Source: Doryteuthis pealeii (lineage: Eukaryota > Mollusca > Cephalopoda > Myopsida > Loliginidae). Taken from it: a stretch of DNA of 64,000 bases. Numbering within the stretch: position 1 is the first letter of the stretch; each line of letters opens with the position of its first letter. A program made the translations under genes and the position numbers. Where the stretch lies: the NCBI GenBank assembly GCA_023376005.1, contig CM042147.1, forward strand, positions 119,928,287 to 119,992,286, given 5' to 3'. The notes below the pieces were generated by a model that saw nothing but the letters and a program-made list of their open reading frames with translations, ran no database searches and was not told the origin of the DNA. This document shows positions 1-10,833 of this stretch, one piece after another.

Positions 1-868
1 AATATTATCTTGAAAATATTTTTGTCCAAAGAAGAAGCATTAAAAGAACTACTGATGATTTTTAAACATTCTTTTCAGAAATATTTCGGAAATAATGAAA
101 ATTATAAAGGAAAAACAATGTTTACATTTTTGTACCGTTAAATCAATTGAAATTTAATGTAGCCAAAAACAAGTTATGACTAAAGGCTTTTTTTTTTTTA
201 ATTCTATGAAAAATAAATTAATAGTTCGATTTTCACGAAAATTTCGAATAATTGCTTACCTTTTGATGAAAATATATCTGAAATAGCTTTTCCTAAAATA
301 TATTAGGGGAAATATTTTTACTAGGTCTATCTCCCCTTATTTTATTTTATGAAATATGAAAAAATTGACCGACAAAAAACTATTTTTACTTTTTTTCTAT
401 AAAGATAAGAGTCTGAATAATTATATCAGAAGATTTTTATAAGTTTCTATGCCAGAGTTTTTTTTAGTAAAAGAACAATGAATACAGAATTCTGCTAAAA
501 AATATCAATAAAGAAACTGACCGTGTTGTAAAAAAACGAACTGCTTTACTTATTTTTTAAGATAATTTTTCCCCAATCGGATAATTTGATTTTTGATTTA
601 ACTGTTTTTCTTTGTAACAAGTCTTTATGTTCGTTATTTCTTTTTTGCGAGATTTTAAAAAAATACAGTTAAAAAATATTTACTTTCTTCCTTCAATATG
701 GCCTAAACTTATCACGTAACGTATTTTGGTGGTACCTAATAAGTATTCAAATAACGTGGACTTGTGCCAGGTTAAGTTAAGCTTACTTGATAGTTGTCTT
801 TTTTTTCTTTGTAAACATTCAAGAACTATTTTCCTTTTTCATTACAAACAAATATGGACCAATATATA
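1..868. other. AT-rich stretch without recognised feature
   Basis: Very AT-rich sequence with many short A and T runs. Stop codons are dense in all frames, and I see no repeat family, hairpin or RNA gene here. Confidence 0.6.
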
Positions 869-872
869 TATA

Positions 873-1130
873 TTTACCAACCTCTCCGCACGAACAGGAT
901 GTGACACAATGTCAATTACTTAAGCGGAGTTTAACGGGTTGGATTCAGAGCTTTCCTTCTCCTAGGCTGGTTACTTAGCCATGGTTAAAGAGCCCAGTCT
1001 GTCCTGCTATTTGCCCATAGCTGGAGGGAGAGTAGGATTCATACCTTTCCCAGGGGTATTAGCGCTAAGTGAAATGCAATTACCATGTCCAGGATTTGAA
1101 CTCAGGGCGACGAGTCCATTTCCCATGAAC
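873..1130 (-). mobile_element. SINE-B (tRNA-derived), minus strand
   Basis: Copy of the commonest SINE here (SINE-B). Read on the minus strand it has the box-B-like GAGTTCAAATCCTGGAC, then the body blocks for CTAATACCCTTGGGAAAGG and CCAGCTATGGG, and ends with the conserved domain containing GACCTTGTGTC next to a short (TA)n. The tRNA-like 5' end with the A box is missing, so this copy is 5' truncated. Pol III transcription and LINE-dependent mobility are inferred from the general biology of tRNA-derived SINEs. Confidence 0.8.
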
Positions 1131-1140
1131 CAATATATAT

Positions 1141-1896
1141 GTGAGGGGTTCGTACCGTAATGGTCAAGGTCGAACGAAATGGACACGGTTACCCCGAGTT
1201 CAACTCTTGGACGGGGCAGCTTGCATTTCTATATTTGGGAAAGGTCTCAATACAACTGTTCTTCCTCCTCTTGTATACTCTCTTTACTTCTATTTTTCTT
1301 CTGTTCATCTTTGGTATCTTCTTCTAGCGTCTGGACTTCGTCTTGGGACTTCGTGTCTGGTCTTCCATTGGGGATTTCTCTTTATCAGAAGCCCTGTGTC
1401 ATTGGTAGTTTTTAGATAATAACCCAAGACTTCGATTTGCTTTAGATCATATTTTATTCCGAAATCCCCACTAGACTACCTGCGCAGATTGAGTCGGCCG
1501 TGCGCTTAACACGACTTACCACCTTCGTGGTTTGGCCGATACTGAACTAAACTCTCTTTCTAACCTAAACCGGAAGAGGGTCTTCTCCACCGATTCTCAC
1601 GGTATCCCCCAGAAGGAGGATCAGACTGAGGTCAAGCCGAGTCACTCAATCCTTCAAGGCCGCCGGCTGCAGCTTATAACAGCCATTTTGGTTTCTACAC
1701 TAATGTAAATAAGTGTTAGGGTACTAACAATTATGTAACACTCAAGCTGTGTGCAAATAGTCGGAAAGACGTCAATTATGATATGGCAACCTGTCTAGGA
1801 GAATGAAAACGAAAAAATGTAAACTTGTTAAACTCCGCTTAAAAATTGACCTTGTGTCGCGTCCTACTCGTGGCGGAGGGGTTGGATAAATACATA
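1141..1896 (+). mobile_element. SINE-B, plus strand, split by an LTR
   Basis: The 5' part (1141-1271) has the diverged tRNA-like head (CGTACCGTAATGGTCAAG), the GAGTTCAACTCTTGGAC box B and the GGGAAAGG block. The 3' part resumes at 1741 with CTGTGTGCAAATAG and ends in GACCTTGTGTCGCGTCC and GGAGGGGTTGGATAAA, followed by (CATA)n. The interruption falls inside the block that reads CCAGCTATGGG in other copies. The split position therefore defines both ends of the inserted LTR. Confidence 0.8.
1272..1740 (+). mobile_element. Solo LTR, copy 1, inside SINE-B
   Basis: The segment begins TGTATAC and ends ATGTAACA (TG...CA). It aligns over most of its length with 19825-20402, sharing TCAGAAGCCCTGTGTCATTG, a polyadenylation-like ATAA element before CAAGACTTCGATTT, and AACCGGAAG. 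It is about 110 bp shorter than the other copy, apparently from a deletion near the 5' end. Flanking 4-mers are CTCT and CTCA, a probable mutated duplication. No internal gag/pol sequence is adjacent, so it is a solo LTR of a Gypsy-like retrotransposon; the superfamily is inferred. Confidence 0.7.
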
Positions 1897-2114
1897 CATA
1901 CATAAGAATCACAAAAGCTGACATCACACTCAAAGCAGGAATTTATAAAATAGCTTGTAAACAATGCACGAAAAGATAAATCGATGAAACTTTCAGAAAA
2001 GAACTCTTTCTCGCCAATTGGTCCTTTCGATCATCGCCCTTGTAAATTTTTGATCTGATGATCGCATGGGTAAGAAACTGATTTGTCACCAAGCGTTGTA
2101 TTTTGTCTACGCTT

Positions 2115-2118
<4 letters not shown>
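1897..2118. other. Short (CATA)n, then non-repetitive stretch
   Basis: A (CATA)n tail belonging to the preceding SINE is followed by sequence in which I recognise nothing. Confidence 0.5.

Positions 2119-2168
<50 letters not shown>
2119..2168. repeat. (TA)n microsatellite
   Basis: About 25 uninterrupted TA units. Confidence 0.95.
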
Positions 2169-2169
<1 letters not shown>

Positions 2170-2216
2170 TAGCAAATATATGCACCTTCCGGGTGTAAGT
2201 ATTTAAGTTTTAATGT

Positions 2217-2798
2217 AATGAAATGTTATATTAAATTAGAAAGACTAATGAAACTAAATATGAATGCAGATAAAAGGATTTGAAACAGAGGAGGGGTGTA
2301 AAATCGAAAAGTAGAACAACTGAAACTTACTCTTCCATCATTCCAATCATTCATTGCTAAATTTTCCTAATTTAACTATTCAGTTAAAATAGGAAGTAAA
2401 GAATAAAATGACAGTTATTTCTTCTTGTTGATGGATTTCTTTTAAGATTTATCCCCGAGATTTTTGTTCATATTCATTAAGATAAAACCAAACAATTAGA
2501 AATCAATAATACTAAGCACATATTTATTAAAATCAAATTTTTTATATCAATATACAAATTAGCCTTCTCGTTCACACTGTAAACCACTATTTTGTTGTAT
2601 ATATAAATACAATTGCATATTATTAGTATGTACATATGGCCAACAGTATTAATAATGTGATACCATCTTATTAATAATTGAGGTTTAAATAAAAGTAAAA
2701 TCATAGAGAAAGCGACGTAAATAACTAAGGGAATTGTGACTTGAGTAGTGATAGAGTTTCGGTTACAGACAGAAAAATACACAATCTACATTATAATA

Positions 2799-2803
<5 letters not shown>
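2217..2803 (-). repeat. Repeat J, minus-oriented copy
   Basis: About 580 bp that is the diverged reverse complement of 25605-26165. Shared blocks include the complements of TCTGTCTGTAACCGAAAC, GTTTACAGTGTGAACG and TTGATTTCTAATTGTTTGG, in the same order. The repeat has no coding capacity or recognised termini. It abuts a (TA)n array and the 3' tail of a LINE. Its class is unknown. Confidence 0.75.
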
Positions 2804-2844
<41 letters not shown>

Positions 2845-2866
2845 TCATCATCATCATCATCATCAT
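2802..2866. repeat. (TA)n plus (ATC)n LINE tail
   Basis: (TA)n at 2802-2840 is followed by (ATC)n at 2841-2866. On the minus strand the second array reads (GAT)n immediately after the LINE stop codon. The other copy of this LINE, near 62147, has the same tail, so the (GAT)n belongs to the element. Confidence 0.85.
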
Positions 2867-3651
2867 GTCGTGCAGGCAGCACGGATATCCATGACAATCT
2901 CTCGCCAACCTTCCCCATCATTCATCGCCACAGGGAGTTCTTCTTCGCTGCAGCCAGCATCTTTACATAGCTGGTCGATATAGGTCCTTGCTGGGCGGCC
3001 CACACTGGCATGTCCATGTGTTGGCTTCCACAGGAGAACATCACTTATGAGTTCATCCTTGCTTCTCCAGCATTGCCCTGCATGCCTAGTCCGTCTCACT
3101 CGGATAGTCTGTGAGATAGGGGGCAGGTGACCATACAGCTGCTCCCTTGTGGGATGCTGTTTCCACGACTTGTTCAGAACTGCTCGCAGCATTCTTGTGC
3201 AGCTCCCATCTAGCTTATTCTCGAGGCGCCTCGTTAGGGTCCAGGTAGTGCAGCCATACAGCAGTACTGATATGACTACAGCCTGGAAGAGATGTCGCTT
3301 TAGCTTGTCAGTGAGATCAGACTTCCATATGACAGACAATTTGTTTGTGGCCATCCATGCCTTTCCTATTCGTGTGTTAATATCGTTATCTGTGGATGAG
3401 ATATTACTACCCAGGTACGTGAATTGTTCTACTGGCTTAAGGGGCTTACCGTCTAACGTGGAGATGTCTCCTTTCTTTCTGAAGCTCATGAACTCTGTTT
3501 TGGCAGAGTTCACATGCAGGCCGATGCTTTTTGCTGCCTCCTCCAGGCTATGCAGTAGTGTCTCAGCCTGTGCCGGTGTATCTGCAAGAAGTGCGAGGTC
3601 ATCAGCATAGTCTGCATCTGTGACTGTTTGTGCAGGATATCTCCTGCTTCT
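2863..3651 (-). CDS. Non-LTR retrotransposon ORF2, C-terminal part (5' truncated)
   Basis: Open frame of 263 codons from an upstream stop (3652-3654) to TGA at 2863-2865. The start is not a genuine initiation site, since the element is 5' truncated; the first Met (3511-3513) is internal. Near the N-terminus the frame reads DADYADDLALL, and YADD (3598-3609) is the reverse-transcriptase catalytic motif. The remaining ~240 residues are the thumb and C-terminal region, with FTYLGSNISS, LLYGCTTWTL and RHAGQCWRSKDELISDVLLW. The last motif recurs at 61905-62147. A full ORF2 is about 900-1200 residues, so only about a quarter is present and this copy cannot be autonomous. The absence of frameshifts suggests a fairly recent insertion. 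The clade is not settled; the trinucleotide tail resembles RTE-like elements. Confidence 0.85.
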   Translation of the reverse strand, partial: RSRRYPAQTVTDADYADDLALLADTPAQAETLLHSLEEAAKSIGLHVNSAKTEFMSFRKKGDISTLDGKPLKPVEQFTYLGSNISSTDNDINTRIGKAWMATNKLSVIWKSDLTDKLKRHLFQAVVISVLLYGCTTWTLTRRLENKLDGSCTRMLRAVLNKSWKQHPTREQLYGHLPPISQTIRVRRTRHAGQCWRSKDELISDVLLWKPTHGHASVGRPARTYIDQLCKDAGCSEEELPVAMNDGEGWREIVMDIRAACTT

Positions 3652-3916
3652 TTACATTGACTTCCCTTAAAAAAGGCAGAAATTCTTCTGTAATGTCATC
3701 TTTTGCTCATAAACATAATCAGTAAGAACTAGTGAATGCTGGGATGGCGGCGAACTAACAAGCAGGATGTGAGTGTGGGTTGCAAACGTAACACGCCAAT
3801 TTTACCACAGAAATATTCATAGCTCCCTTGCCGCCACAGCCGCCACTTGAATCAGCGACCACCGATAAGATGCAATTGCTAACTGTGGTCAAATCTACTT
3901 CTTTATTTATTTTTTG
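3652..3916. other. No recognised feature
   Basis: Sequence upstream of the truncated LINE. A run of CCGCCAC-like units near 3830 is the only pattern. Confidence 0.5.
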
Positions 3917-3957
<41 letters not shown>

Positions 3958-4001
3958 ATTTCTTTATTTATTTCTACTATTTCTTTGTCTCCCTTCTCTC
4001 T

Positions 4002-4064
<63 letters not shown>
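3917..4064. repeat. (TC)n, (TA)n and (GT)n cluster
   Basis: (TC)n runs to about 3957, (TA)n spans 4004-4034 and (GT)n spans 4035-4064. Open frames here encode only SLSL, IYIY and VCVC repeats. Confidence 0.95.
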
Positions 4065-4734
<670 letters not shown>

Positions 4735-4735
<1 letters not shown>

Positions 4736-4983
4736 GGCCGGGTTAGCTCAGTCGGTAGAGCGTTCGGCTAGAAACCTCCAAGTTCGATACCCGCCCTTGC
4801 CAACTCAGCGTATGAGTAGCACAGGGATCTGTGCGGTAAAGTAAGGAGCTGATGCTAGGTGTGGCACTCCACCTCAGACGCTAAAATAATCCCCTTGGTC
4901 TAGCGCTAGTGAAAATGGGATAGACTCCCTTGCTGTATGGCTAATACTGACATTAGGCCGCCCGACGACTTTACTTTACTTTA
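4735..4983 (+). mobile_element. SINE-A (tRNA-derived), full length
   Basis: Full-length copy of SINE-A. The tRNA-like head has an A box TAGCTCAGTCGG (4744-4755) and a B box AGTTCGATACC (4781-4791). The body contains CAACTCAGCGTATGAGTAGC, TCTGTGCGGTAAAGTAAGG and CTTGGTCTAGCGCTAGTG, and the copy ends CGACGACTTTACTTTACTTT. The A/B boxes are the internal Pol III promoter of the source tRNA. Inserted directly after (GATA)n. At least eight other copies or pieces lie in this window. Confidence 0.9.
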
Positions 4984-5029
4984 TATAAATATAAATGTAA
5001 GGTAATCCATACTGTATGCTCTTGTAGGT

Positions 5030-5098
5030 GCACACATATACTCATACAAAGATTTTTATAAATCCCTAAAAAGAGCTCAATGTATAATAATCATTATA
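5030..5098 (+). repeat. Element G fragment
   Basis: Shares CAAAGATTTTTATAAATCC and GAGCTCAATG...ATAATAAT with 40260-40310, and ends at a (TA)n run. It is a fragment only. Confidence 0.5.
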
Positions 5099-5106
5099 TA
5101 TATATA

Positions 5107-5199
5107 TATGAGGAAAAGGGGGTTGGAATGAATCCGACAGAATGAGGTAAAATAAGGAATGTCTGAGTTTTGTTCTTTTATTCCTTATTTTACCTCATA

Positions 5200-5250
<51 letters not shown>

Positions 5251-5262
5251 ATATATATATGT
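5107..5262. mobile_element. Short element H with perfect hairpin, then SSR
   Basis: GAATGAATCCGACAGAATG, the recurrent H-type edge, is followed by a 20-bp stem: ATGAGGTAAAATAAGGAAT and its complement ATTCCTTATTTTACCTCAT around a ~20-nt loop. (TA)n and (GT)n border it from 5201. Confidence 0.6.
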
Positions 5263-5505
5263 GTATAATTGGCTACAAACCTGAACATAGACCTATATAC
5301 ACTGCTTATGATCATAATTGAAGAATATTTCTTTTCGTTGCTTTATTTTCTAAAAACAAATCTCGGTACGCAAATAGCCTTGAGAAACAGACGCCATTAC
5401 AGACCTTTTTTCCCCCTTTTTGACATATCTAAATTAAGAATGAGTTGAATCGTGGGACTTGAAAGTTATTTTTTTTCCAAGCGAATATTTATTGTAATCA
5501 TTTGA

Positions 5506-5564
<59 letters not shown>

Positions 5565-5698
5565 ATCTCTCTCTCTCTTCTGAACTCATCTTAGTTCTTT
5601 CTGTCTGTCATTAACATTGAAAAAATTCACTGGCAGAAAAACAATCTTTTTTATACGCTTGTTAATCTACGGAATAGCTTCATAATAAACCAAAATAC

Positions 5699-5790
<92 letters not shown>

Positions 5791-5955
5791 ATTACACGTT
5801 AGTTCAAGATTATTCGCGTTGTGTTCATGTGAGGAGTAAACAAACAAAAAAATTAAATTGCATGTAAGGTTTAACTGGATATGAATTTGTTGACATGCGT
5901 GAGGTACGATTGGTGCATAGAATAAGGAAGGATTGATGCAAAATGGGAGATGTTG

Positions 5956-5958
<3 letters not shown>
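5263..5958. repeat. Unique AT-rich sequence with three SSR arrays
   Basis: (TC)n with (CA)n at 5513-5577 and (TA)n followed by (GT)n at 5704-5786. The rest shows no recognised feature. Confidence 0.6.

Positions 5959-6009
<51 letters not shown>
5959..6009. repeat. (TA)n microsatellite
   Basis: About 25 TA units. Confidence 0.95.
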
Positions 6010-6010
<1 letters not shown>

Positions 6011-6117
6011 GATTAAAATCAAATGGTTTTAAAATACGGATTGTTTAAAATATACTGACTCGAGTTTCTCACAATAGCGCTATTGCAAGAAACTAGAGTT
6101 GGTATTTCTTTGAATGT

Positions 6118-6538
6118 TTGAGATGAGGCTTGAAGATTAGTATTATATTTGCGGTTATTTTATTCGGGACTAATGTCACCATTACTTCATTGTATTTGTA
6201 CAATGTTTCGGCCGATATACCCTCACGGCATTCTTTCAGGGTATTTCTGTTGGACTCGGGGAACCGTTCATTTCGAAACCGTCGGGAATATTTTCTTGTG
6301 TCTCTGGGAGCCCAATCCGGAAACTTTGAAAAAACCTAACCCTTTATTTTTATTCTAACGGGGTATCCTGTCGTCATTCGCTACCATAGGGCTGGGGTAT
6401 ATGTTGTGTTAAATTATATTATTTTTGCTCTAACTGCTTTCACCTCAGGCATTGAACTCGGGAACACCTGAGATAACCTGTCACTTAGAACTGGCTTAAC
6501 TCTAACTGCCTAATCTCACCCATCGGCCATGTGTCCAT
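6118..6538 (-). mobile_element. SINE-C, near full length, minus
   Basis: On the minus strand this has the tRNA-like head with ATGGCCGATGGGTGAGATTA, the box-B-like region before TCAATGCC, the TACCCCAGCCC and GAATGA blocks, degenerate TTCCCGAGTCC units, and the 3' block CGGCCGAAACATTGTACA. It is strongly diverged, so old. Open frames crossing it on the plus strand are spurious. Confidence 0.7.
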
Positions 6539-6674
6539 ATTCATTGAGTGTGAATTTTGGGGAACTTATAAAGCCTTGAATTTGGCTAGAATTCTCAACC
6601 TATTTTACTAATGTATGATTTTTTACCTAGACTCATATTGTGTGTGTGTTTTTTTTTTTTTGTTTTTTTTTAAA

Positions 6675-6760
6675 GAAGGCCTGGAGGTAATATCGGACCG
6701 AAACGTTGTACAAATAAACCAATGACGATGGGAGACAATATCCGAATAAGCAATTAATAC
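6675..6760 (+). mobile_element. SINE-C 3' fragment, plus
   Basis: Contains ACCGAAACGTTGTACAAATA followed by AACCAATGACGATGG and AATATCCGAATAA, the 3' end shared by all SINE-C copies. 5' truncated. Confidence 0.65.
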
Positions 6761-6939
6761 TAGGGTTGGTATATATTTTAAACAATCCGTATTTAAACTT
6801 TAAAACCATTTATTTTTAATTCTTCATTTCGCTCTTTATATTGAGCTCTTTTAATCAATTTTTAGTGAAAGATATCCAGAAGTAAAATAAGATTGTATAC
6901 TTATTTGTGGATTTAATGGTAACTGGGGTATAACACACA

Positions 6940-7080
6940 CAACCACACAACAATCATATATATATATATATCATATAACATATTGTTTGTGTGTGTATGT
7001 GCGTGCACGCGTAGCGCGCGTGCGTGTGTGTGTGTGTGTGTGTGTGTAAGAGGTAGTTGAAGAGAGAGAGAGAGAGAGCG
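6940..7080. repeat. (TA)n, (GT)n and (GA)n cluster
   Basis: Mixed dinucleotide tracts including an alternating CGCGTAGCGCGCGTGCG purine-pyrimidine segment near 7009-7025. Confidence 0.85.
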
Positions 7081-7608
7081 AACAACTACACCGCACCCGG
7101 GTCGCAATGGACCAGAGGGAACGTTAATCCTGCGGCGCTGTGTGATTCCTCACTGACCAATGTGGGGAGTCCCTCGACATGCACGTGAGTCATCGGTTCG
7201 TCCTGGGTGGAAGATGACAATAAAGGAAAGCAAACAAGCCGGATGTGAGGGGTTTTCAAAACAAAAATCCCTAAGAGAAATTGACATGTCCCGTTATGCT
7301 GTCACTAGATGTTACATGACAGTTCCTAGGAACACATTCTCGTCTTTCTTTTTTTGCCTCTGTTGGAGCGCCGTCTGACTAAATGGCTGTCTGACACTGA
7401 AAGCAGTTGTATGTCAGTTGGATTCCTGCCATGCGAAAAAAAGGTGCACCCCCGTTGATTATTAATCGTTCTTGTTAAAGGTTTACGGAGCACGCGAGCA
7501 GTTGAATGTTAGCAAGGTAGGCATGGATAAAGTGTTTCCAGTCAATGATACAACGAGCAATGTGTGCAAACAAGCCTACTTTCAATGTAACAAAGATTCG
7601 ACGAGTTA
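7081..7608. other. No recognised feature
   Basis: Moderate-GC sequence without a long open frame, a recognised repeat or a palindrome. Confidence 0.5.
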
Positions 7609-8384
7609 TACGTAGCAAGATAGGAAAATAAGACACAGTGAAAAATATAGATTTTAAGTTGTGTAAGTCTACGTAATTAATTACCGCTCAAGAAAATATA
7701 GTGAAGATTCCGGAAACTAAAGAACAGTGCAACCAAACAATTTAGGTTAAAGGTTGTGTAGTCTACGTAATTATTACCTCAGAAAATATATGCTGACGCC
7801 ATATGGAAAATAAGAAAGTGAAAAAATTAGGCTTAACGTTGTCGTAGCTCACCGTAATTATTACCCGCAGATCATACGACTGAGATAGGAAAATAAGAAA
7901 GTGACAAAAATAGGTTAAGTTGTGTAGCTAACGATAAATTATTACCGTGAACAAACTAATAGTGAGATAAGGAAAATAAGAAGTTGAAAAAATTAGGTTA
8001 AGTTGTTGTAGTTACGTAATTATTAACCGCAGAAAAATCGTGAGATAGGACAAATAAGAAAAGCTCGAAAAAATTAGGTTCAGTTGTGTATCCTACGTCA
8101 TTTATTACCCGCCAGAAAATATGTGAGATAGGAAAACTAAGAATGTGGAAAAAATAGGTTAAGTGTCGTAGTCAACGTAATTATTACCCGCAGCAAACAT
8201 TGGTGAGATAGGAAAATAAGAAGTGAAAACATTAGGTTAAGTTTGTGTAGTCTACGTAATTATTAACCCGCAAGAAAATATAGTGAATAGGGAAAATATA
8301 GAAGTGGAAATAAAAGTTAGGTTAAGTTGTGTAGTCTGCACGCTATATATTTACCACAGCAAAAAATATAGTGAGATGTTTGCA
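7609..8384 (+). repeat. Satellite of about 77-bp units, ~10 copies
   Basis: Each unit contains GTGAGATAGGAAAATAAGAA, then GTGAAAAAATTAGGTTAAGT, then TGTGTAGTCTACGTAATTAT and CCCGCAGAAAATATA. Units differ largely by one-base insertions and deletions. No coding capacity. Flanks are unique. Confidence 0.9.
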
Positions 8385-9380
8385 TTCTCTTCTTTAGTTC
8401 TATTTGTTTGAGCTCGAATGGGGCTTAACTTTAAATTTACTGAGTTACGGAGTTATTCCTGTAATATTATTGGAAGAGAACACCTGTCTGGCCGCTCTGC
8501 ATACTACTGAACACGGGATTTCAACGAATGTCGTAGACGCTTCCAACGATTGTGTATTCTGTGCTGGCCATTAGAGGGCATGTGAGTCAAAACGTGTAAC
8601 AAGGATTAATATATAAACAAACAACAACTACACAGTGTTTGTAAACAAGACGTTAAGCTGCGGATGGAAGAAGGTGTGGTGAGAACTTCGCTTGCTACAC
8701 CACCTGGCTGCTAACTCGCCTAACCTTCTCTCTCGTTGTCGGATTCGGGGCTAACTACTGCTACCATGACCGATTATAACTACCCTCTAGGGCCCCGGGG
8801 TTTTCAGGGCTAACTATCTTGCCTATGTGTCTGCTCTGGAGTTTAGCTATAAATTTATTCATAAATCTTAGAAAATCTCATTCCCAAGTACCACTCATCT
8901 TCTCTCCGCGGACACACCAGATGGCAGTACTTAAATCGAGAACGCCGAGTCTATCGCATTCATCTATCCTGGAATTAATAGCATGAATATTTCAGACCTC
9001 TAAAATTCATTAGCAATTAAAATCTTTTTCTATAGCGATTTATTGCTCTATCTTACAGATTAAGGTCTTTTCGAAAGAGTAATTCTCATAAAAAATAGCC
9101 TATTTTGCTTTTTCAATACCAATAGAGTGGGTTGCATAGCATATCATCATACTAGGGTGCCTATCTCACCTTCTATGGTGGCTAACGTACTCTTAAACTT
9201 TAGCGGCCTACATCTTTGGACTTCGTAAAAGAAAGCTTCAACGCACCCCACCCTTTTACTTTATGCCTGGCTTTAAACTATTCTCTTCTTATTCATTTAT
9301 TTCATTTTATTTATCTTTCGACCCAGTTTTCGTCTTCATCAATAGATCAGCAAATATATTTTATTGCCATTAATTTATTA
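8385..9380. other. No recognised feature
   Basis: About 1 kb of comparatively complex sequence, less microsatellite-rich than its surroundings. I find no supported exon, RNA gene or repeat. Confidence 0.45.
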
Positions 9381-9382
9381 AG

Positions 9383-9455
9383 TCCGGGGATTTTTGTGCC
9401 AGCCATCTTATAACGCATACTGGGCATAAAGTCGGTGGCACAAAAATCCCCACTT
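9383..9455. repeat. Short inverted repeat
   Basis: GGGGATTTTTGTGCCA is mirrored by TGGCACAAAAATCCCC around a ~35-nt spacer. Possibly a small MITE or MITE remnant. Confidence 0.6.
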
Positions 9456-9483
9456 AGAAATTAGAAGCAGAGCCCAGCATTGA

Positions 9484-9885
9484 CCCAAGTGAGACCATCC
9501 TATCGCAAACGCCAACTCGGATGGGTTGGCTTCACCACCATCCTCCGCATGCCCTGCAGGACAGACTCCCGGCACGTAAACTAAAACTACATAGTGAACT
9601 CACGGATAGGACGCGGAGGACAGAACGCCACACCCAAAAGCGGTTCAACCATAAGACACGTGGAAGAAATGTAACATCACACACCTTCAAAGTGTAAAGA
9701 TCTGGCCTCAACCAGACCGGGTTGGCGGTGACGCAACGCACGCAGGAGGTAAACAGCCCAATAATGAGATAAACAGGACTGCGGAGCGACGACGTCTTGT
9801 AGATGGGAATTTCCCCTGCAATGTGTGTGACCGTATCTGCAAGTCCAGAATAGGACTAATGAGCCACCATAGGGTCCACAAATGA
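9484..9885 (+). pseudogene. LINE ORF2 C-terminus ending in a C2H2 finger, frameshifted
   Basis: Remnant of a non-LTR retrotransposon ORF2. Pieces in shifting frames match the usual C-terminal order: an LRWVG/MP region near 9515-9550, a basic stretch, then a TRPGW/VTQ region near 9705-9735. The final frame from about 9808 reads NFPCNVCDRICKSRIGLM followed by SHHRVHK and TGA at 9883-9885. That is a C-x2-C-x12-H-x3-H zinc finger with all four ligands intact (codons starting 9817, 9826, 9865 and 9877). A terminal C2H2 finger after a GW-containing tail is known from several invertebrate LINE ORF2s; it probably binds nucleic acid. Frameshifts and stops upstream make this a dead copy. Confidence 0.75.
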
Positions 9886-10557
9886 AGACATAGAGTGACG
9901 TCATCGTCGTCTGGACGGACTTCGAAAAGAAAAGAAAGAATTTTATGCTATATATTAGGGGAGATGACTCTTCCCTAAAAAGAACATTGGACTCTTCAGA
10001 AATAGGGAACAGAGAGAGAAAAAAAAACAAGATGGCAGCATAAAAAGACACACATGTGGACTGATAATGTTTTATGCATTTCCGTCCTCCTGTATTATGG
10101 TCGGTGAAAATGAAAACATTATTTGAGTTAAAAATACATTTTACAGATTTATTCTGTTTGTTGATCCTAGCAATCTGGGATCATAACCTTACATAAAATG
10201 ACCATGAATTTATGTTGGATTATTTGTAGTATATAAGTCGTGCTGCAATCTATTACTTGAATTTATAGACTAAGCGAGGTCACGTGGTTTAAACCTCAGC
10301 CAATCAACAGCCCGAATACGTGGTTGGTTAACTACTTAATCGGCTGATACTGACAGGCGTCCATTTGCAATCATTGACGAAGGACCTGCAAGACTGAGAA
10401 GCAGCAAGGAACAACCAAAGGATTCTTCATTAAGGTTCGCGCTCTACTTAACACAAAGGATCTCCGCTGGACAGCGCTCTTGCTTGAAACCTAAAGGATG
10501 GCTGCAAAAATCGTAACGGGTGTTCAAATGATCTCTGTTATAAAGACAAGAAAATGG
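9886..10557. other. No recognised feature
   Basis: Likely includes the 3' untranslated part of the LINE remnant at its left edge. Nothing else is recognised. Confidence 0.45.
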
Positions 10558-10833
10558 ACGCGCGTGGTCTAATGGTTAGAGTCGTAGAAAAAGGACTCCT
10601 CGACCCGAGTTCAATTCTTGGACGAAGCTGTTTGCATTTCACATGGTGCTAATACCCTTGGGAAAGGTATGAATCCAATTCTCCCTCCAGCTATGGGTAA
10701 ATAGCAGTGCAGACTGGTAACCAGTATAGGAGAAGGAAAACTCTAAATCTAAATTCAAACCTGTTAAACTCTGCTTAAGAAATTGACCTAGTGTCGCATT
10801 CTGCTCGTGCGGAGGGGTTGGGACAAGAAATAA
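10558..10833 (+). mobile_element. SINE-B, full length
   Basis: The best-preserved head of the family: GCGTGGTCTAATGGTTAGAG (A-box region), GAGTTCAATTCTTGGACG (B-box region), then CTAATACCCTTGGGAAAGG, CCAGCTATGGGTAAATAG, a diverged ACCAGTATAGGAGAAGG block and the 3' domain ending CGGAGGGGTTGGGA. No long poly-A is present. Confidence 0.9.

Larger units (their letters stand above)
6024..6810. mobile_element. Fold-back element enclosing SINE-C
   Basis: TACGGATTGTTTAAAATATAC near 6036 is mirrored by TATATTTTAAACAATCCGTA near 6771, and GGTTTTAAA/TTTAAAACC extends the arms. A second small palindrome with core TAGCGCTA lies at 6059-6098. Inside are a full minus-strand SINE-C and a plus-strand SINE-C 3' fragment. 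The layout suggests insertions into an older inverted-repeat element. Confidence 0.6.

Noticed and set aside
1141..1419. 92-codon frame across SINE-B and LTR
   Set aside because: It crosses the insertion junction of a non-coding SINE and an LTR.
4735..4810. tRNA gene
   Set aside because: The head has Pol III boxes but is followed by the constant SINE-A body in all copies, and the cloverleaf is imperfect.
9677..10051. 124-codon minus-strand frame
   Set aside because: Antisense to the recognised LINE C-terminus with its C2H2 finger.
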